DNA of 64,000 nucleotides, taken from positions 1 to 64,000 of the forward strand of contig NZ_JAJQXW010000002.1 of assembly GCF_021246445.1 (NCBI RefSeq), in the 5' to 3' direction. A program made the position numbers and the translations under genes. This document shows positions 35,295 through 44,961 of the stretch, piece by piece. Within the stretch, counting starts at the first letter, position 1. Every line of letters starts with the position of its first letter. The notes below the pieces were generated by a model, which made no database searches, was not told the DNA's origin, and saw nothing but the letters and a program-made list of their open reading frames with translations. The DNA comes from Rhabdothermincola salaria. Lineage in GTDB: Bacteria > Actinomycetota > Acidimicrobiia > Acidimicrobiales > Acidimicrobilacustridaceae.

Positions 35295-36383
35295 GTGACC
35301 GACAGCCCACTGACCGTCTGCGACACGCCCGAGGAGCTCACGGCGGCCTGGCTCACCGCGGCCCTCGGCACCGCCGGGGTCGCCACCCCCGTCACCGCCA
35401 GCCGCTTCGAGCGGGTCGGCACCGGCCAGATGGGCACCAGCTACCGCCTCTGGCTCGAGTACGCCGATCCCGAGGCCGCGGCCGCCGAGGGCGCCCCCGC
35501 CACACTGGTGGCCAAGATGGCCGCGGGCGATGCGGCCACCCGGGCGGTCATCGGCGACGGCTACCGCAACGAGGTGAGCTTCTACCAGGAGCTGGCCGAC
35601 ACCCTGGCCGTGCGCACCCCTCGTTGCTGGTACGCCGACATCACCGACGACAACACCTGCTTCGTCCTCCTGCTCGACGACCTGGCGCCCGCCACCCCCG
35701 GCGACCAGGTTCGGGGCTGCTCGGTGGAGGAGGCCACCCATGCGGTGATCAACCTCGCCGGCCTGCACGGCCCCCGCTGGCGCGACGAGGCCCTGCTGGA
35801 GCTGCCCTGGCTCTCGCGCCACGAGCGCGAGGGAGCCGAATTCTACGCCCAGGTCCTGGCCGGGGCCATCCCCACCTTCCTCGACCGCTTCGGCGATCGC
35901 ATGGCCGCCGAGGACCCCACCACCCTCGGCGAGGTGCCCGAGCACCTGGCCGACTGGCTGCTCACCCGTCCCGAGCGCTTCGCCGTGATCCACGGCGACT
36001 ACCGCCCCGACAACCTCATGTTCCCCGCCCACGGCCCCGGCGTCTCGGCCGTCGACTGGCAGACGTTGGCGCTCGGGCTGCCGGGGCGCGACGTGGGCTA
36101 CTTCCTGGCCACCAGCCTCGAGGTACCGGTCCGCCGAGAGCACGAGCGCAGCCTCGTCGGCGCCTACCACGAGGCGCTGATCGCCCACGGCGTCGACGAC
36201 TTCACCCTCGAGGAGTGCTTCGAGGACTACCGCTTGGGGGTGGTGCAGGGTCCGCTCATCACCGTGCTCGGCGCCGTGTACGCCACTGACCCGACCGAGG
36301 CCAGCGACGCCATGTTCACCGCCATGATCACCCGCTCGCTGGCCGCCATCCGCGACCTGCGCCCCTTCGACCTGCTCGAGTGA
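35295..36383 (+). CDS. APH-fold phosphotransferase (ecdysteroid-kinase-like)
   Basis: The 362-residue kinase-fold protein has the Brenner motif FAVIHGDYRPDNLMF (catalytic Asp) and the metal-binding Asp in SAVDWQTLALG. The N-terminal lobe has VAKMAAGD as the ATP-Lys strand. It resembles phosphotransferases often placed among acyl-CoA catabolic genes, so a small hydroxylated substrate is more likely than an aminoglycoside. The GTG at 35295 follows a GGGGGG site. It is divergent from the amidohydrolase. Confidence 0.8.
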   Translation: MTDSPLTVCDTPEELTAAWLTAALGTAGVATPVTASRFERVGTGQMGTSYRLWLEYADPEAAAAEGAPATLVAKMAAGDAATRAVIGDGYRNEVSFYQELADTLAVRTPRCWYADITDDNTCFVLLLDDLAPATPGDQVRGCSVEEATHAVINLAGLHGPRWRDEALLELPWLSRHEREGAEFYAQVLAGAIPTFLDRFGDRMAAEDPTTLGEVPEHLADWLLTRPERFAVIHGDYRPDNLMFPAHGPGVSAVDWQTLALGLPGRDVGYFLATSLEVPVRREHERSLVGAYHEALIAHGVDDFTLEECFEDYRLGVVQGPLITVLGAVYATDPTEASDAMFTAMITRSLAAIRDLRPFDLLE

Positions 36384-36387
36384 TCCC

Positions 36388-36445
36388 GGGCCGGCGAGCC
36401 CGGCCCAGACACCCGGCCCGGTCGACCCCACCGGTCGACCGGGCC
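36388..36445. terminator. Tandem hairpins between convergent genes
   Basis: A 7-bp stem (36388-36394 with 36400-36406) is followed by a 13-bp perfect stem (36415-36427 with 36433-36445, 5-base loop). They separate the kinase gene from the convergent ligase gene and probably stop transcription from both sides. Confidence 0.65.
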
Positions 36446-36452
36446 CGCAGCG

Positions 36453-38156
36453 TCAGCCCTCGCCCGCCTCTTCCTTCTCGAGCTGGTTCTTCAGCAGCTT
36501 GCCGGTCTGGTTGTACGGCAGGGCGTCGCGGAACTCGACGTACTCCGGGACCTTGTACTTGGCCAGCGCCTCGGCCACCCAGGCCTTCACGTCGTCCTCG
36601 GTCAGACCCGAGTCCGGGCGGCGCACGACGAACGCCTTCACCTCCTGGCCGAGCACCTGGTGGTCGACGCCGATGACGGCGGCGTCGTCGATCTCGTGGT
36701 GCTCGACGAGGCGGTTCTCGATCTCGATGGGGTAGATGTTCTCGCCGCCACGGATGATGAGGTCGCGCATGCGGCTCTCGAGCACGAGCATGCCGTCGGT
36801 GATGCGGCCGAAGTCGCCGGTGCTGTACCAGCGATCATCGTCGAGGGAGTCGGCGGTGGCCTCGTCGTTGTTCCAGTAGCCGCGGAAGATGGACGCGTGG
36901 CGCAGGTGGACCTCGCCCACCTCGTCCTCCGGCAGGGGACGCCCCGACGGGTCACGGACCTCGACCTCCGTCGTGGGGTTGGCGATGCCCACCGCCTCGG
37001 GCCGGGCCTCGAGCAGGGGGCCACCGATGCCGGTGCCCATGCCGCAGCTCTCGGACATGCCGTAGCCGCAGCCGAGGCCGATCCAGGGCATCTTCTCGCG
37101 GAAGAGGCGGAACAGCTCGGGCGGGAACACGGCGCCGCCACCGCCGGCGCTGGTGACGCCGGTGAGGTCGTAGTCGTCGAAGTGCTCGTACTGCAGGAGG
37201 CGCCAGAACTGCGTGGGCACCCCGCTCCAGTTGGTGATCCCGTGCTCGACGGTGAGGTCGAGGTGGGCCTTCTCCTCCCAGCGGCCGGGCGGCGGGAAGA
37301 CCAGCTTGTTCCCCAGCTGGGGGCCCCCGATGAGGGTGGCCACCAGACCGGAGATGTGGAACATGGGGCTGGCCATGATGGTCGCCGGCTGGGGCCGGGG
37401 GCCGGCATCGGGGTCGGCCGGCGGCGCGAACTCGGCGGCCACGGCAGCCGACAGCCGGTTCGACTGGCCGAAGTGCAGGAAGCCCCGGTGGGTGAGGGTG
37501 GCCCCCTTGGGCCGGCCCGTGGTGCCGCTGGTGAACAAGATGATGGCGGGGTCGTCCTCGTGGAGGTCGACGTCGGGCCGGGTGCCCGGTCCACCGGCGA
37601 CCGCCCGTTCGACGAGCTCGTGGATCTCGACGATGGGCACGTGGACCTCGGCCTCGAGCTCGTCGAGGCGGGCCAGGCGGCGCTCGTCGCCGGTGACCAC
37701 CTTGGGCGACGTGAGCTCGATGCCGTGGACCATCTCGGGGCCCGTCCACCAACCGTTGAGACCGGTGAGGATGGCCCCCATGGACAGCACGCCCCACGCC
37801 ACCACGAGGTACTCGGGGCAGTTGGCCGCCACCACCGCCACCCGGTCGCCCTTCTCGATCCCGTACTCGTCGGCCAGCAGGCGGGCCACGGCGTAGGCGG
37901 CATCCAGGGTCTCGGCGAAGGTCTGCGTGCGGCCGGTGTCGGCGTCGACCAGCAACGGCAGGTCGCCCCACTGCTCGACGGCGTTCTCGAAAGCCGCTCG
38001 CAGGTTCGGCATCCGCTGGGCGTAGACCTCGGCCGGCGCGCCGAGGACGTCCTCCACGACGATCTCGAACGGTGCCCCCTCCCCCAGGAGGCGCTCCCGC
38101 GCATCGTCGGACAGGAAGGCAGCTCCCTGCCACGTGAGGCGAGCGGGCTCGGTCAT
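36453..38156 (-). CDS. Class I adenylate-forming acyl-CoA ligase
   Basis: The 567-residue ligase has the P-loop ILFTSGTTGRPKGATLTH, the GYGMSESCG motif, WYSTGDFGRI, the hinge SRMRDLIIRGGENIYP and the catalytic Lys in NQTGKLLKNQL. It activates a lipid or cyclic acid as CoA thioester. The N-terminal extension (LTWQGAAFLSDDARERLLGEG) is typical of actinobacterial FadD3/FadD17-type enzymes. The gene is the downstream neighbour of a P450-SDR pair on the same strand, about 110 bases apart. Confidence 0.88.
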   Translation of the reverse strand: MTEPARLTWQGAAFLSDDARERLLGEGAPFEIVVEDVLGAPAEVYAQRMPNLRAAFENAVEQWGDLPLLVDADTGRTQTFAETLDAAYAVARLLADEYGIEKGDRVAVVAANCPEYLVVAWGVLSMGAILTGLNGWWTGPEMVHGIELTSPKVVTGDERRLARLDELEAEVHVPIVEIHELVERAVAGGPGTRPDVDLHEDDPAIILFTSGTTGRPKGATLTHRGFLHFGQSNRLSAAVAAEFAPPADPDAGPRPQPATIMASPMFHISGLVATLIGGPQLGNKLVFPPPGRWEEKAHLDLTVEHGITNWSGVPTQFWRLLQYEHFDDYDLTGVTSAGGGGAVFPPELFRLFREKMPWIGLGCGYGMSESCGMGTGIGGPLLEARPEAVGIANPTTEVEVRDPSGRPLPEDEVGEVHLRHASIFRGYWNNDEATADSLDDDRWYSTGDFGRITDGMLVLESRMRDLIIRGGENIYPIEIENRLVEHHEIDDAAVIGVDHQVLGQEVKAFVVRRPDSGLTEDDVKAWVAEALAKYKVPEYVEFRDALPYNQTGKLLKNQLEKEEAGEG

Positions 38157-38268
38157 GGTGGTTCCCCCTGGTGGTCGTCGAACGGTCGCGAAGAACGGCG
38201 CGAGCAAAAGAGGATCGCGCAACCGAGCGGGCCGGTCGTCACGCCGGTGGCACGGCCCCTTGCGATGA

Positions 38269-39459
38269 TCAGACGAGCACGCCGACCTGGGAGTACCCGC
38301 GCACGGTGGAGGTGTGCTGGCGCACGACCCGATCGGGGTCGACCTGCCAGTCGGGGAAGCGGCGCAGGGCCTCCTCCAGCCCGATGCGGCCCTCCATGCG
38401 AGCCAGGGCGGCGCCCACGCAGAAGTGGATGCCGTAGCCGAACGAGACGTGGTGGGCGAACTGGCGCCGCACGTCGAACCGGTCGGGATCGGGGTAGACC
38501 CGCTCGTCGCGCCCGGCGCTGCCGGTGAGCAACAAGACCTTGGAGCCCTCGGGGATGGTCACGTCGTGGACGGTGACCTCCCGGGTCGTCCAGCGACCCT
38601 GCACCGGCGAGGGGGCCTCGAAGCGCAGCAGCTCCTCGATGGCGTTGGGGACGAGCTCGGGGTGAGCCACCAGGTCGGACCGCTGGTCGGGGTGCTCGGC
38701 CAGCAGGACGGCGGCGTTGCCCAACAGGCGCATGACCGTCTCGGTGCCGGCGGTGAACAACAGCAGCGTGAAGTCGGTGATCTCCGAGCGGGTGAGGCTG
38801 CGCACCTCGCCGTGCTCGTCGGTGATCTCGGCGTGGCAGAGCACGCTGATGAGGTCGTCGGTGGTGGGATCGGCCATGCGCCGTTCCACCAGGGCATCGA
38901 GGTACTCGTACAGCTTGATGCGGAACCCCAGAGCGGTCTCGTTGATCATGCCGACGCCGGGCTCGATGTGGAAGATGCCGTCGATGTTGTGGCGCTGCTC
39001 CTCGCGGTCCTCGTCGGGCACGCCCACCAGCCGGGCGATCACCCGAGAGGGGAGCTGGGCCCCGAAGTCCTGCACGAAGTCGAACCCGGTCGAGCCCACG
39101 TGCGGGTCGAGGAGCTCGGCGCACAGCCCACGCACCTCGTCCTCCATGGCCGCCATGCGCCGCGGGGTGAAGGCACGCGACACCAGGGCCCGGTGGATGG
39201 TGTGCTCGGGCGGGTCCATGAAGATGATCTGGCCGGTGTTGCTCAGGTCGGGGCCCATGATCTCGAGCACGGTGCCGTGGGCCGAGCTGTAGGTGCCCGG
39301 GTCGCGGTGGGCAGCCTCGACGTCGTGGAAGCGGCTGAGGGCCCAGAAGTCGAACCGGTCGTTGCGGTAGACGGGGGCCTCGTCGCGCATGCGCGTCCAG
39401 ACCGGGTGGGGGTTCGTGTCGATCTCGGTGTCGAACGGATCCCAGTAGATGTCGCTCAT
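38269..39459 (-). CDS. Cytochrome P450
   Basis: The 396-residue P450 has the I-helix FTAGTETV (A237-G238-T239-E240-T241), the ExxR pair (E276, R279) and the heme loop [15 protein letters not shown] with axial C347. Soluble bacterial P450s of this type hydroxylate lipids, terpenes or steroids with separate ferredoxin and reductase, neither of which is in the window. It is 3 bases from the stop of the upstream SDR, so hydroxylation and oxidation of the new alcohol may be consecutive steps. Confidence 0.92.
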   Translation of the reverse strand: MSDIYWDPFDTEIDTNPHPVWTRMRDEAPVYRNDRFDFWALSRFHDVEAAHRDPGTYSSAHGTVLEIMGPDLSNTGQIIFMDPPEHTIHRALVSRAFTPRRMAAMEDEVRGLCAELLDPHVGSTGFDFVQDFGAQLPSRVIARLVGVPDEDREEQRHNIDGIFHIEPGVGMINETALGFRIKLYEYLDALVERRMADPTTDDLISVLCHAEITDEHGEVRSLTRSEITDFTLLLFTAGTETVMRLLGNAAVLLAEHPDQRSDLVAHPELVPNAIEELLRFEAPSPVQGRWTTREVTVHDVTIPEGSKVLLLTGSAGRDERVYPDPDRFDVRRQFAHHVSFGYGIHFCVGAALARMEGRIGLEEALRRFPDWQVDPDRVVRQHTSTVRGYSQVGVLV

Positions 39460-39462
39460 GGA

Positions 39463-40290
39463 TCAGTACCTGCCGTAGAGGAAGTCGACGGCCGGGGTGG
39501 CCGCCGGGAACGACCCGGTGGCACCGGCCACCGTGTAGCCGGCATCGACGATGATGGTCTGGCCGTTGAGGTAGCGCGCCGCGTCGCTGCACACGAAGGC
39601 GAGCACGTCGGCCTGCTCCTCGGGAGTGGAGGCGTCGACCCCGGCGGCGTCGCGGAAGTCCTTGCCGAACTCGAGCCACAGGTCCTTGTTGGCCAGGGCG
39701 AGCGGGGTCTCGGTGGGCCCGGGCAGGATGGCGTTGAGCCGGATGCCCTTCTGCAGCATGGCGAAGGACTGGCGGGCGACGTAGGCGCACACCGCCTGCT
39801 TGGACCACATGTAGTCGGCCGTGCCCGGGTGGGCCTCGACCCAGGCCACCGCGCTGTCGAAGTCGGGGGTGTCGAGGTACTCCTTCAGGCGCTCGAGGTT
39901 CTTCTCCCAGGCCAGCCCCGCCGACGACGAGATCATGCCGATGGCCGAACCGCGCCCCAGCATCCCGGCGTCGATGGCCCGGTCGATGAGGTGGCGGTGC
40001 CCGATGAAGTTGATCTTCTCGATGCCCGGCGTGCCGTCGGCGACGCCGGCGCAGGAGAAGAGCGCGTCGATGCGCCCGCCGCACTCGTCGACGGCGGCGT
40101 CGATGCCCGCTCTGTCGCGCAGGTCGAGCGAGATCGCCGTCACCCCGTCGAGCTCGACGGGCGCATGGTCCATGACCACGACCTCGGCCCCCAGGTCCTT
40201 GACCAGCTGCGCGGTGGCCGCGCCCATCCCCGTGGCTCCACCCACGACCAGTGCCCTCTTGCCGTCGTAGCGGTATGACGCAGCGCCCAT
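39463..40290 (-). CDS. SDR, 3-alpha-hydroxysteroid dehydrogenase-like
   Basis: The 275-residue SDR has VVGGATGMGAATAQ, SCAGVAD, the SSSAG serine and YMWSKQAV (YxxxK). The abbreviated middle (about residues 50-80) and overall layout resemble the 3-alpha-hydroxysteroid/carbonyl reductase subgroup. It probably oxidises a secondary alcohol made by the neighbouring P450 or found in the lipid nucleus. It is divergent from the aldehyde dehydrogenase gene. Confidence 0.78.
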   Translation of the reverse strand: MGAASYRYDGKRALVVGGATGMGAATAQLVKDLGAEVVVMDHAPVELDGVTAISLDLRDRAGIDAAVDECGGRIDALFSCAGVADGTPGIEKINFIGHRHLIDRAIDAGMLGRGSAIGMISSSAGLAWEKNLERLKEYLDTPDFDSAVAWVEAHPGTADYMWSKQAVCAYVARQSFAMLQKGIRLNAILPGPTETPLALANKDLWLEFGKDFRDAAGVDASTPEEQADVLAFVCSDAARYLNGQTIIVDAGYTVAGATGSFPAATPAVDFLYGRY

Positions 40291-40365
40291 GTCGCCCCTC
40301 TCGTGTTCTCACGGGCCGGGACGGCCCGTTCCCGGGGTCGGCCCACACGCCCGTTCCCCACGTCC

Positions 40366-40380
40366 GTATACAGTATGCGC
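40366..40380. promoter_or_regulatory. Recurrent AT-rich element with GTATAC core between divergent SDR and aldehyde dehydrogenase genes
   Basis: GTATACAGTATGCGC begins with a GTATAC palindrome, matching the core of GntR/FCD operators and the site at 59813. It also fits the shared GKATRMMWTATRC pattern. It lies in a 167-base divergent gap. Confidence 0.45.
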
Positions 40381-40457
40381 TCCGACCGAAGGGTGCCGCG
40401 GGGGCGTCGCGCTCCCGGCACGAACCGGGCCCCGGGGCCCGAGGGGGAATGGACCAC

Positions 40458-41930
40458 ATGGGCGAGTTGTGGCACGAGGAACGCCTCTACATCGACGGTG
40501 AGCTGGTCGACGCCGAGGGCGGCAAGGTCTACGACAACGTGAACCCGGCCACCGAGGAGGTCATCGGGGTCGCAGCCGACGCCAGCGCCGCCGACCTCGA
40601 ACGGGCCATCGCCGCCGCCCGGCGCGCCTTCGACGAGTCCGGGTGGTCCACCGACGTCGCGCTGCGGGTGCGGTGCCTGCGCCAGCTCCACCAGGCCATG
40701 GTCGAGCACCACACCGAGCTGGGCGACCTCACCATCGCCGAGGTGGGCGCCCCCCGGCTGCTCATCGACGGCCCCCAGTTGGCCACCCCCCGCGACTACC
40801 TCATCTTCTACGCCGACCTGGCCGAGTCCTACGACTGGTCCACCGACCTCGGCGAGGCCGACACCATGGCCGGCCGGATGCACCGCTGGGTCACCAAGGA
40901 GGCCGCCGGCGTCGTCGCCGCCATCACGCCGTGGAACTACCCGACCCAGATCAACATGGCCAAGCTCGCCCCGGCCCTGGCCGCCGGGTGCACCGTGGTG
41001 CTGAAGCCGGCACCGGACACGCCCTGGTCCGGTCTGGCCCTCGGTCGACTGGCCGCCGAGCACACCGACCTGCCGGCCGGCGTGCTCAACGTGGTCACCT
41101 CCTCGGACAAGGCCATCGGCGAGGTGCTCACCACCTCGCCCGCCGTCGACATGGTCAGCTTCACCGGCTCCACCGCGGTCGGGCGGCGCATCATGGAAGC
41201 GGGCGCCGAGACGATCAAGAAGGTGTTCCTCGAGCTGGGCGGCAAGTCGGTGCACATCGCCCTCGACGACATGGACGACATCGGTGCCGCCGTCGGCGGG
41301 GCCTGCTTCCAGGTGTGCACCCACGGGGGCCAGGGCTGCGCCACCACCAGCCGCCTGCTCATCCCCCGCGACCGCTACGAGGAAGGCGTGGAGGCCGCCG
41401 GGGCCCTCATCGCGGCGCTCCCCTACGGCGACCCCACCGAGCCCGGCAACATGACCGGCCCCATCGTCAACGCCGCCCAGCTGGCCCGCATCGACGCCAT
41501 GGTCCGCCAGGCCGTGGCCGACGGCGCCCGGGTCGTCGTCGGCGGCGGCATCGCCGAGCAGTTCGACAAGGGCTTCTGGTTCCAGCCCACCCTGTTGGCC
41601 GACGTCACCAACGACATGGCCATCGCCCGCGAGGAGATCTTCGGGCCGGTGCTGGTGGCCATCGCCTACGACAGCGACGACGAAGCCGTGGCCATCGCCA
41701 ACGACTCCGTCTTCGGGCTCTCGGGGGCGGTCGTGGGCGCCGACCGCGAGCGTTGCCTGGCCGTGGCCCGACGCATCCGCACCGGCACCATGGCCATCAA
41801 CGGCGGCCTCTGGTACGGCGCCGACGTGCCCTTCGGCGGCTACAAGCAGTCCGGCGTCGGCCGCGAGATGGGTGTGGCCGGCTTCGAGGAGTACCTCGAG
41901 CAGAAGGCCTACGCCGAGCCCGCCGGCTGA
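40458..41930 (+). CDS. Aldehyde dehydrogenase (NAD(P)+)
   Basis: The 490-residue enzyme has the Rossmann TPWNYPTQINMAKLAPALAAG, the SFTGSTAVGRR nucleotide motif, the general base in LELGGKS and the catalytic Cys in THGGQGCATTSR, ending with FGGYKQSGVGREMG. It oxidises an aldehyde to the acid. The ATG at 40458 has a GAGGGGG site about 10 bases upstream; the in-frame ATG at 40449 is too close to that site. The gene is divergent from the SDR-P450 operon. Confidence 0.9.
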   Translation: MGELWHEERLYIDGELVDAEGGKVYDNVNPATEEVIGVAADASAADLERAIAAARRAFDESGWSTDVALRVRCLRQLHQAMVEHHTELGDLTIAEVGAPRLLIDGPQLATPRDYLIFYADLAESYDWSTDLGEADTMAGRMHRWVTKEAAGVVAAITPWNYPTQINMAKLAPALAAGCTVVLKPAPDTPWSGLALGRLAAEHTDLPAGVLNVVTSSDKAIGEVLTTSPAVDMVSFTGSTAVGRRIMEAGAETIKKVFLELGGKSVHIALDDMDDIGAAVGGACFQVCTHGGQGCATTSRLLIPRDRYEEGVEAAGALIAALPYGDPTEPGNMTGPIVNAAQLARIDAMVRQAVADGARVVVGGGIAEQFDKGFWFQPTLLADVTNDMAIAREEIFGPVLVAIAYDSDDEAVAIANDSVFGLSGAVVGADRERCLAVARRIRTGTMAINGGLWYGADVPFGGYKQSGVGREMGVAGFEEYLEQKAYAEPAG

Positions 41931-42084
41931 CGCCCGGCGGCACCACCGGGCCCTGGCCTGGGGGGGGGTGCCGTCGGCGTGGCGCACCGAGGCGGGGAGC
42001 GCGCGCCGACAGCGTTGTCGATCGAGTCGACACTCGCGCCGGCCGAGAACCGCCGCCACCACGCCGCCGCCATACCGTGGCCCG

Positions 42085-42756
42085 ATGGACGATCCCGACC
42101 CCGGCGCCGGCCCCGATCCCGGCCCGTCGACCGCGTGCCGGGTGGCCGCGCTCGGCGGGTTGGTGGGGCCGGCGGCGTTCATCGGTGCCTGGCTGGTCGG
42201 CGGGGCCGTCGCCGGGGCGGGGTACTCCCCCGTCGACGACGCCATCAGCCGGTTGGCGGCCGTCGACGCCGACACCCGCGCCCTGATGACGGCCGGCTTC
42301 GTGGTGTTCGGCGTGAGCCTCCCTGCCTACGGGGTGGCGTTGGGCCGAGCCGTGCCCGGAGCGACCTGGGCCGGCGCGGCCGCGGCGGCAACCGGCTTGG
42401 CCACCCTCGGCGTGGCACTGACGCCGCTCGACTGCTCGACCCTCGTCGACCAGTGGCACGCCGTGTTCGCCGGCCTCGGCTACCTCACCCTGGCCGCCAC
42501 GCCGCTGCTGGCGGCCCGGCCTCTGTGGCGCCGCGGACATCGGCTCCTCGCCCGCCTGGGCGTGGCCACCGGCGCCGTCTCGGGCGCGGCGCTGGTCCTG
42601 ACCGCCACCGAGCTCCCCACCGGGGTCTTCCAGCGCCTCGGCCTCACCGTCACCGACCTCTGGATCATGGTGACGGCCGCCGCCCTCCTCACCGGTCGCG
42701 TGGGCCCCACCGCCTCGGCAGTGGCGCCCACCGATCCCGCCGAGCCGGCGCGCTGA
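42085..42756 (+). CDS. DUF998 family membrane protein
   Basis: The 223-residue protein has about six hydrophobic helices and the DUF998 signature region DAISRLAAVDADTRALMTAGF. Its function is unknown. TACCGT ends exactly 6 bases before the ATG, which supports both this start and a leaderless transcript. It stands between the aldehyde dehydrogenase and the convergent thiolase operon and has no obvious link to either. A run of nine G residues (41960-41968) lies upstream. Confidence 0.75.
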   Translation: MDDPDPGAGPDPGPSTACRVAALGGLVGPAAFIGAWLVGGAVAGAGYSPVDDAISRLAAVDADTRALMTAGFVVFGVSLPAYGVALGRAVPGATWAGAAAAATGLATLGVALTPLDCSTLVDQWHAVFAGLGYLTLAATPLLAARPLWRRGHRLLARLGVATGAVSGAALVLTATELPTGVFQRLGLTVTDLWIMVTAAALLTGRVGPTASAVAPTDPAEPAR

Positions 42757-42778
42757 TCCGTCCGGGCGTCGGTCGGGG

Positions 42779-43957
42779 TCAGGGGATCTCGAGGACCAGC
42801 GCCGAGCCCATGCCGCCGCCGGCGCACATGGAGACCAGGCCTCGCGTGAGGCCTCGACGACGCAGCTCGTGGACCATGGTGACCACCATGCGGGCGCCGG
42901 TGGCGGCGATGGGGTGACCCAGGCTGCAGCCGCTGCCGTTGGTGTTCACGATGGTGGGGTCGATGCCGAGAGCCCGCACCGCGGCCACCGGCACCGAGCA
43001 GAAGGCCTCGTTGATCTCCCAGAGCTCGATGTCGCCGATGGCCATGCCGGCCCGCTCGAGCGCCTTGGGGATGGCCAGGGTGGGGGCCATGCCGGTGCGG
43101 GCCGGCTCGATGCCGACCGACGCCCACGCCACGATGCGGGCCAGCGGCTCGAGGCCGTGGGACGTCGCGTAGTCGGAGCTGGTCAACATCACTGCGGCGG
43201 CGGCGTCGTTGAGGCCGGCCGAGTTGCCGGCGGTGATGGTGAAGCCGTCGATCTCGGGGTGCAGGGGCTTCAGCTCGGCCAGGCCCTCGACGGTCGTGCC
43301 CCGACGGGGGTGCTCGTCGACGGCGAAGGTGAGGGTGGAGCCGTCGGGCTGGGGTGCCTCGACCGGCACGATCTGGCTCTCGAACCAACCGTTGTCGATG
43401 CTCTCGATGGCCCGGCCGTGGGTGTAGGCGGCCCACTCGTCGAGGTCGCGACGGGTGAGGCCGGCCTCCTTGGCGCAGTTGTCGCCCACGGTGATGGTCA
43501 TGTCGAAGGCGGGGGCGTCGGGCGTCTCGCGGTGGCTGGGCGACATCCACGGCACGGGATCGGCGCCCAGACTGAGGCGCTTCATGGCCGACGGCGAGGT
43601 GGACAGGCTCTCGGTGCCACCGGCGACGGCCACCGAGTCCATGCCCGCCATGATGGAGCTGGCCGCGATCTGGATGGCCGAGAGGCCGGCGGCGCAGTGG
43701 CGGTTGTCGGCCAGGCCGGGCACGCCGGTCAGGCCCAGGTCGACGGCGACGTGGCGGGCGATGACGCCGCCGCCCTGGAGGGACTCGGCCACCACGATGT
43801 CGTCGATGTCGGCGGCGGGGACGCCGCTGCGCTCGATGGCCGCCCCCACGGCGACCTCGGCGAGCTGGAAGGCGTCGACCCCGATCAGCGAGCCCTTGCG
43901 GGCCCGGCCGATGGGGGTGCGGGCGGCACTGACGATGACGGCATCGGTGGCGGGCAC
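42779..43957 (-). CDS. Acetyl-CoA acetyltransferase family thiolase
   Basis: The 392-residue thiolase has the nucleophile C88 in NRHCAAGLSA, an NEAF motif (INEAFCSVPV), the His motif GSGCSLGHPIAATGAR and the second Cys in MCAGGGMGSA. It cleaves 3-ketoacyl-CoA or runs the reverse condensation. GAGGAGG lies 6 bases before the GTG at 43957. It follows an SDR of the 3-hydroxyacyl-CoA type by 11 bases, so the two encode the last two steps of a beta-oxidation cycle. Confidence 0.92.
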   Translation of the reverse strand: MPATDAVIVSAARTPIGRARKGSLIGVDAFQLAEVAVGAAIERSGVPAADIDDIVVAESLQGGGVIARHVAVDLGLTGVPGLADNRHCAAGLSAIQIAASSIMAGMDSVAVAGGTESLSTSPSAMKRLSLGADPVPWMSPSHRETPDAPAFDMTITVGDNCAKEAGLTRRDLDEWAAYTHGRAIESIDNGWFESQIVPVEAPQPDGSTLTFAVDEHPRRGTTVEGLAELKPLHPEIDGFTITAGNSAGLNDAAAAVMLTSSDYATSHGLEPLARIVAWASVGIEPARTGMAPTLAIPKALERAGMAIGDIELWEINEAFCSVPVAAVRALGIDPTIVNTNGSGCSLGHPIAATGARMVVTMVHELRRRGLTRGLVSMCAGGGMGSALVLEIP

Positions 43958-43968
43958 GGCGGGCCTCC

Positions 43969-44889
43969 TCAGGCCTGTTCGAACTTGAGGCCGGTGGGCT
44001 GCAGGCCGAAGACCTCGCCGCCCAGGCGGGCGCCGAGCTTGGTGGCGTCCCACTTCTTCTCGTCGTTGGAGATGGTCTTCTTCTCGCGCCAGCCCTGCAT
44101 CCAGATGAGGCGGTCGTCGAGCGAGCGGATGACCTGGCCGTTCACGTAGCCCGCCTCGTCGCTGGCCAGCCAGGCCACGAGCGGGGACGAGTTGGCCGGG
44201 TCCATCGGGTGGAACTCGTCGTCGCCGATCTCGTCGGGCTCGAAGGAATCGGGCATGCCGGGCATGGTGGCGGTGATGCGGGTGAGCCCGGAGGGGCCGA
44301 CGCAGTTGCAGGTGACGCCCGAGCTGGCCAGCTCCTGGGCGAGGGTGAGGGTGAGGCCCACGATGGCGGCCTTGGCCGTGGCGTAGCTGGTCTGGCCGAA
44401 GTTGCCGGTGAGGCCGGCACCCGAGGTGGTGTTGATGATGCGGCCGTTGATGCGGTTGCCGGCCTTGGCCTGAGCCCGGAAGTACGTGGCGGCGTGGTGG
44501 CTGGTGGACCAGGTGCCTCGCAGGTGCACGGCCAGGACCTTGTCGAAGTCCTCGACCGGCATGTTCCAGATGGCGGCGTCGCGCACGATGCCGGCGTTGT
44601 TGACCACGATGTCGAGGCGGCCGTAGGTGTCGATGGCCTGCTGCACCATCTCGCCGCACTGCTCGTGGTCGGAGACGTCGCCGTAGTTGGCGCTGGCCTC
44701 ACCGCCGCGGGCCTTCACCAGGTCGACGGTCTGGTCGGCGTCGCGGCCCTCGCCCTCGCCGCGCTCGCTGCCACCGAGGTCGTTCACGATGACCTTGGCG
44801 CCGTGCTTGGCCAGCTCCATCGAGTGGCCCCGACCGATGCCGTGACCCGCTCCGGTCACGATTGCCACCTTGCCGTCGAGCATGCCCAT
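43969..44889 (-). CDS. SDR of the multifunctional enzyme type 2 / ChsB1-like hydroxyacyl-CoA dehydrogenase family
   Basis: The 306-residue SDR has TGAGHGIGRGHSMELAKHGA, VNDLGGSERGEG, NNAGI, the Ser of NTTSGAG and YATAKAA. The DLGG segment is typical of the dehydrogenase part of peroxisomal MFE-2 and of mycobacterial ChsB1, which acts on steroid side-chain hydroxyacyl-CoA. The ATG at 44889 has a GGAGGA site 10 bases upstream; nearby in-frame starts are 44910 and 44883. It forms an operon with the thiolase. Confidence 0.82.
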   Translation of the reverse strand: MGMLDGKVAIVTGAGHGIGRGHSMELAKHGAKVIVNDLGGSERGEGEGRDADQTVDLVKARGGEASANYGDVSDHEQCGEMVQQAIDTYGRLDIVVNNAGIVRDAAIWNMPVEDFDKVLAVHLRGTWSTSHHAATYFRAQAKAGNRINGRIINTTSGAGLTGNFGQTSYATAKAAIVGLTLTLAQELASSGVTCNCVGPSGLTRITATMPGMPDSFEPDEIGDDEFHPMDPANSSPLVAWLASDEAGYVNGQVIRSLDDRLIWMQGWREKKTISNDEKKWDATKLGARLGGEVFGLQPTGLKFEQA

Positions 44890-44927
44890 GTGCGTCGGTT
44901 CCTCCACCATCAGGTCATCAGGGGTTC

Positions 44928-44942
44928 GGATACCTTATGCAA
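44928..44942. promoter_or_regulatory. Recurrent AT-rich element between SDR-thiolase operon and crotonase
   Basis: GGATACCTTATGCAA matches the elements at 27653, 40366 and 52227 and sits in a 72-base divergent gap. TATGCA within it could serve as a -10 for the plus-strand crotonase. Confidence 0.45.
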
Positions 44943-44961
44943 CACGCCGATCGGGGGTCAC

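Noticed and set aside
41960-41968. Run of nine G residues
   Set aside because: It lies between genes, not within a coding frame or clear promoter spacing, so phase variation cannot be argued.
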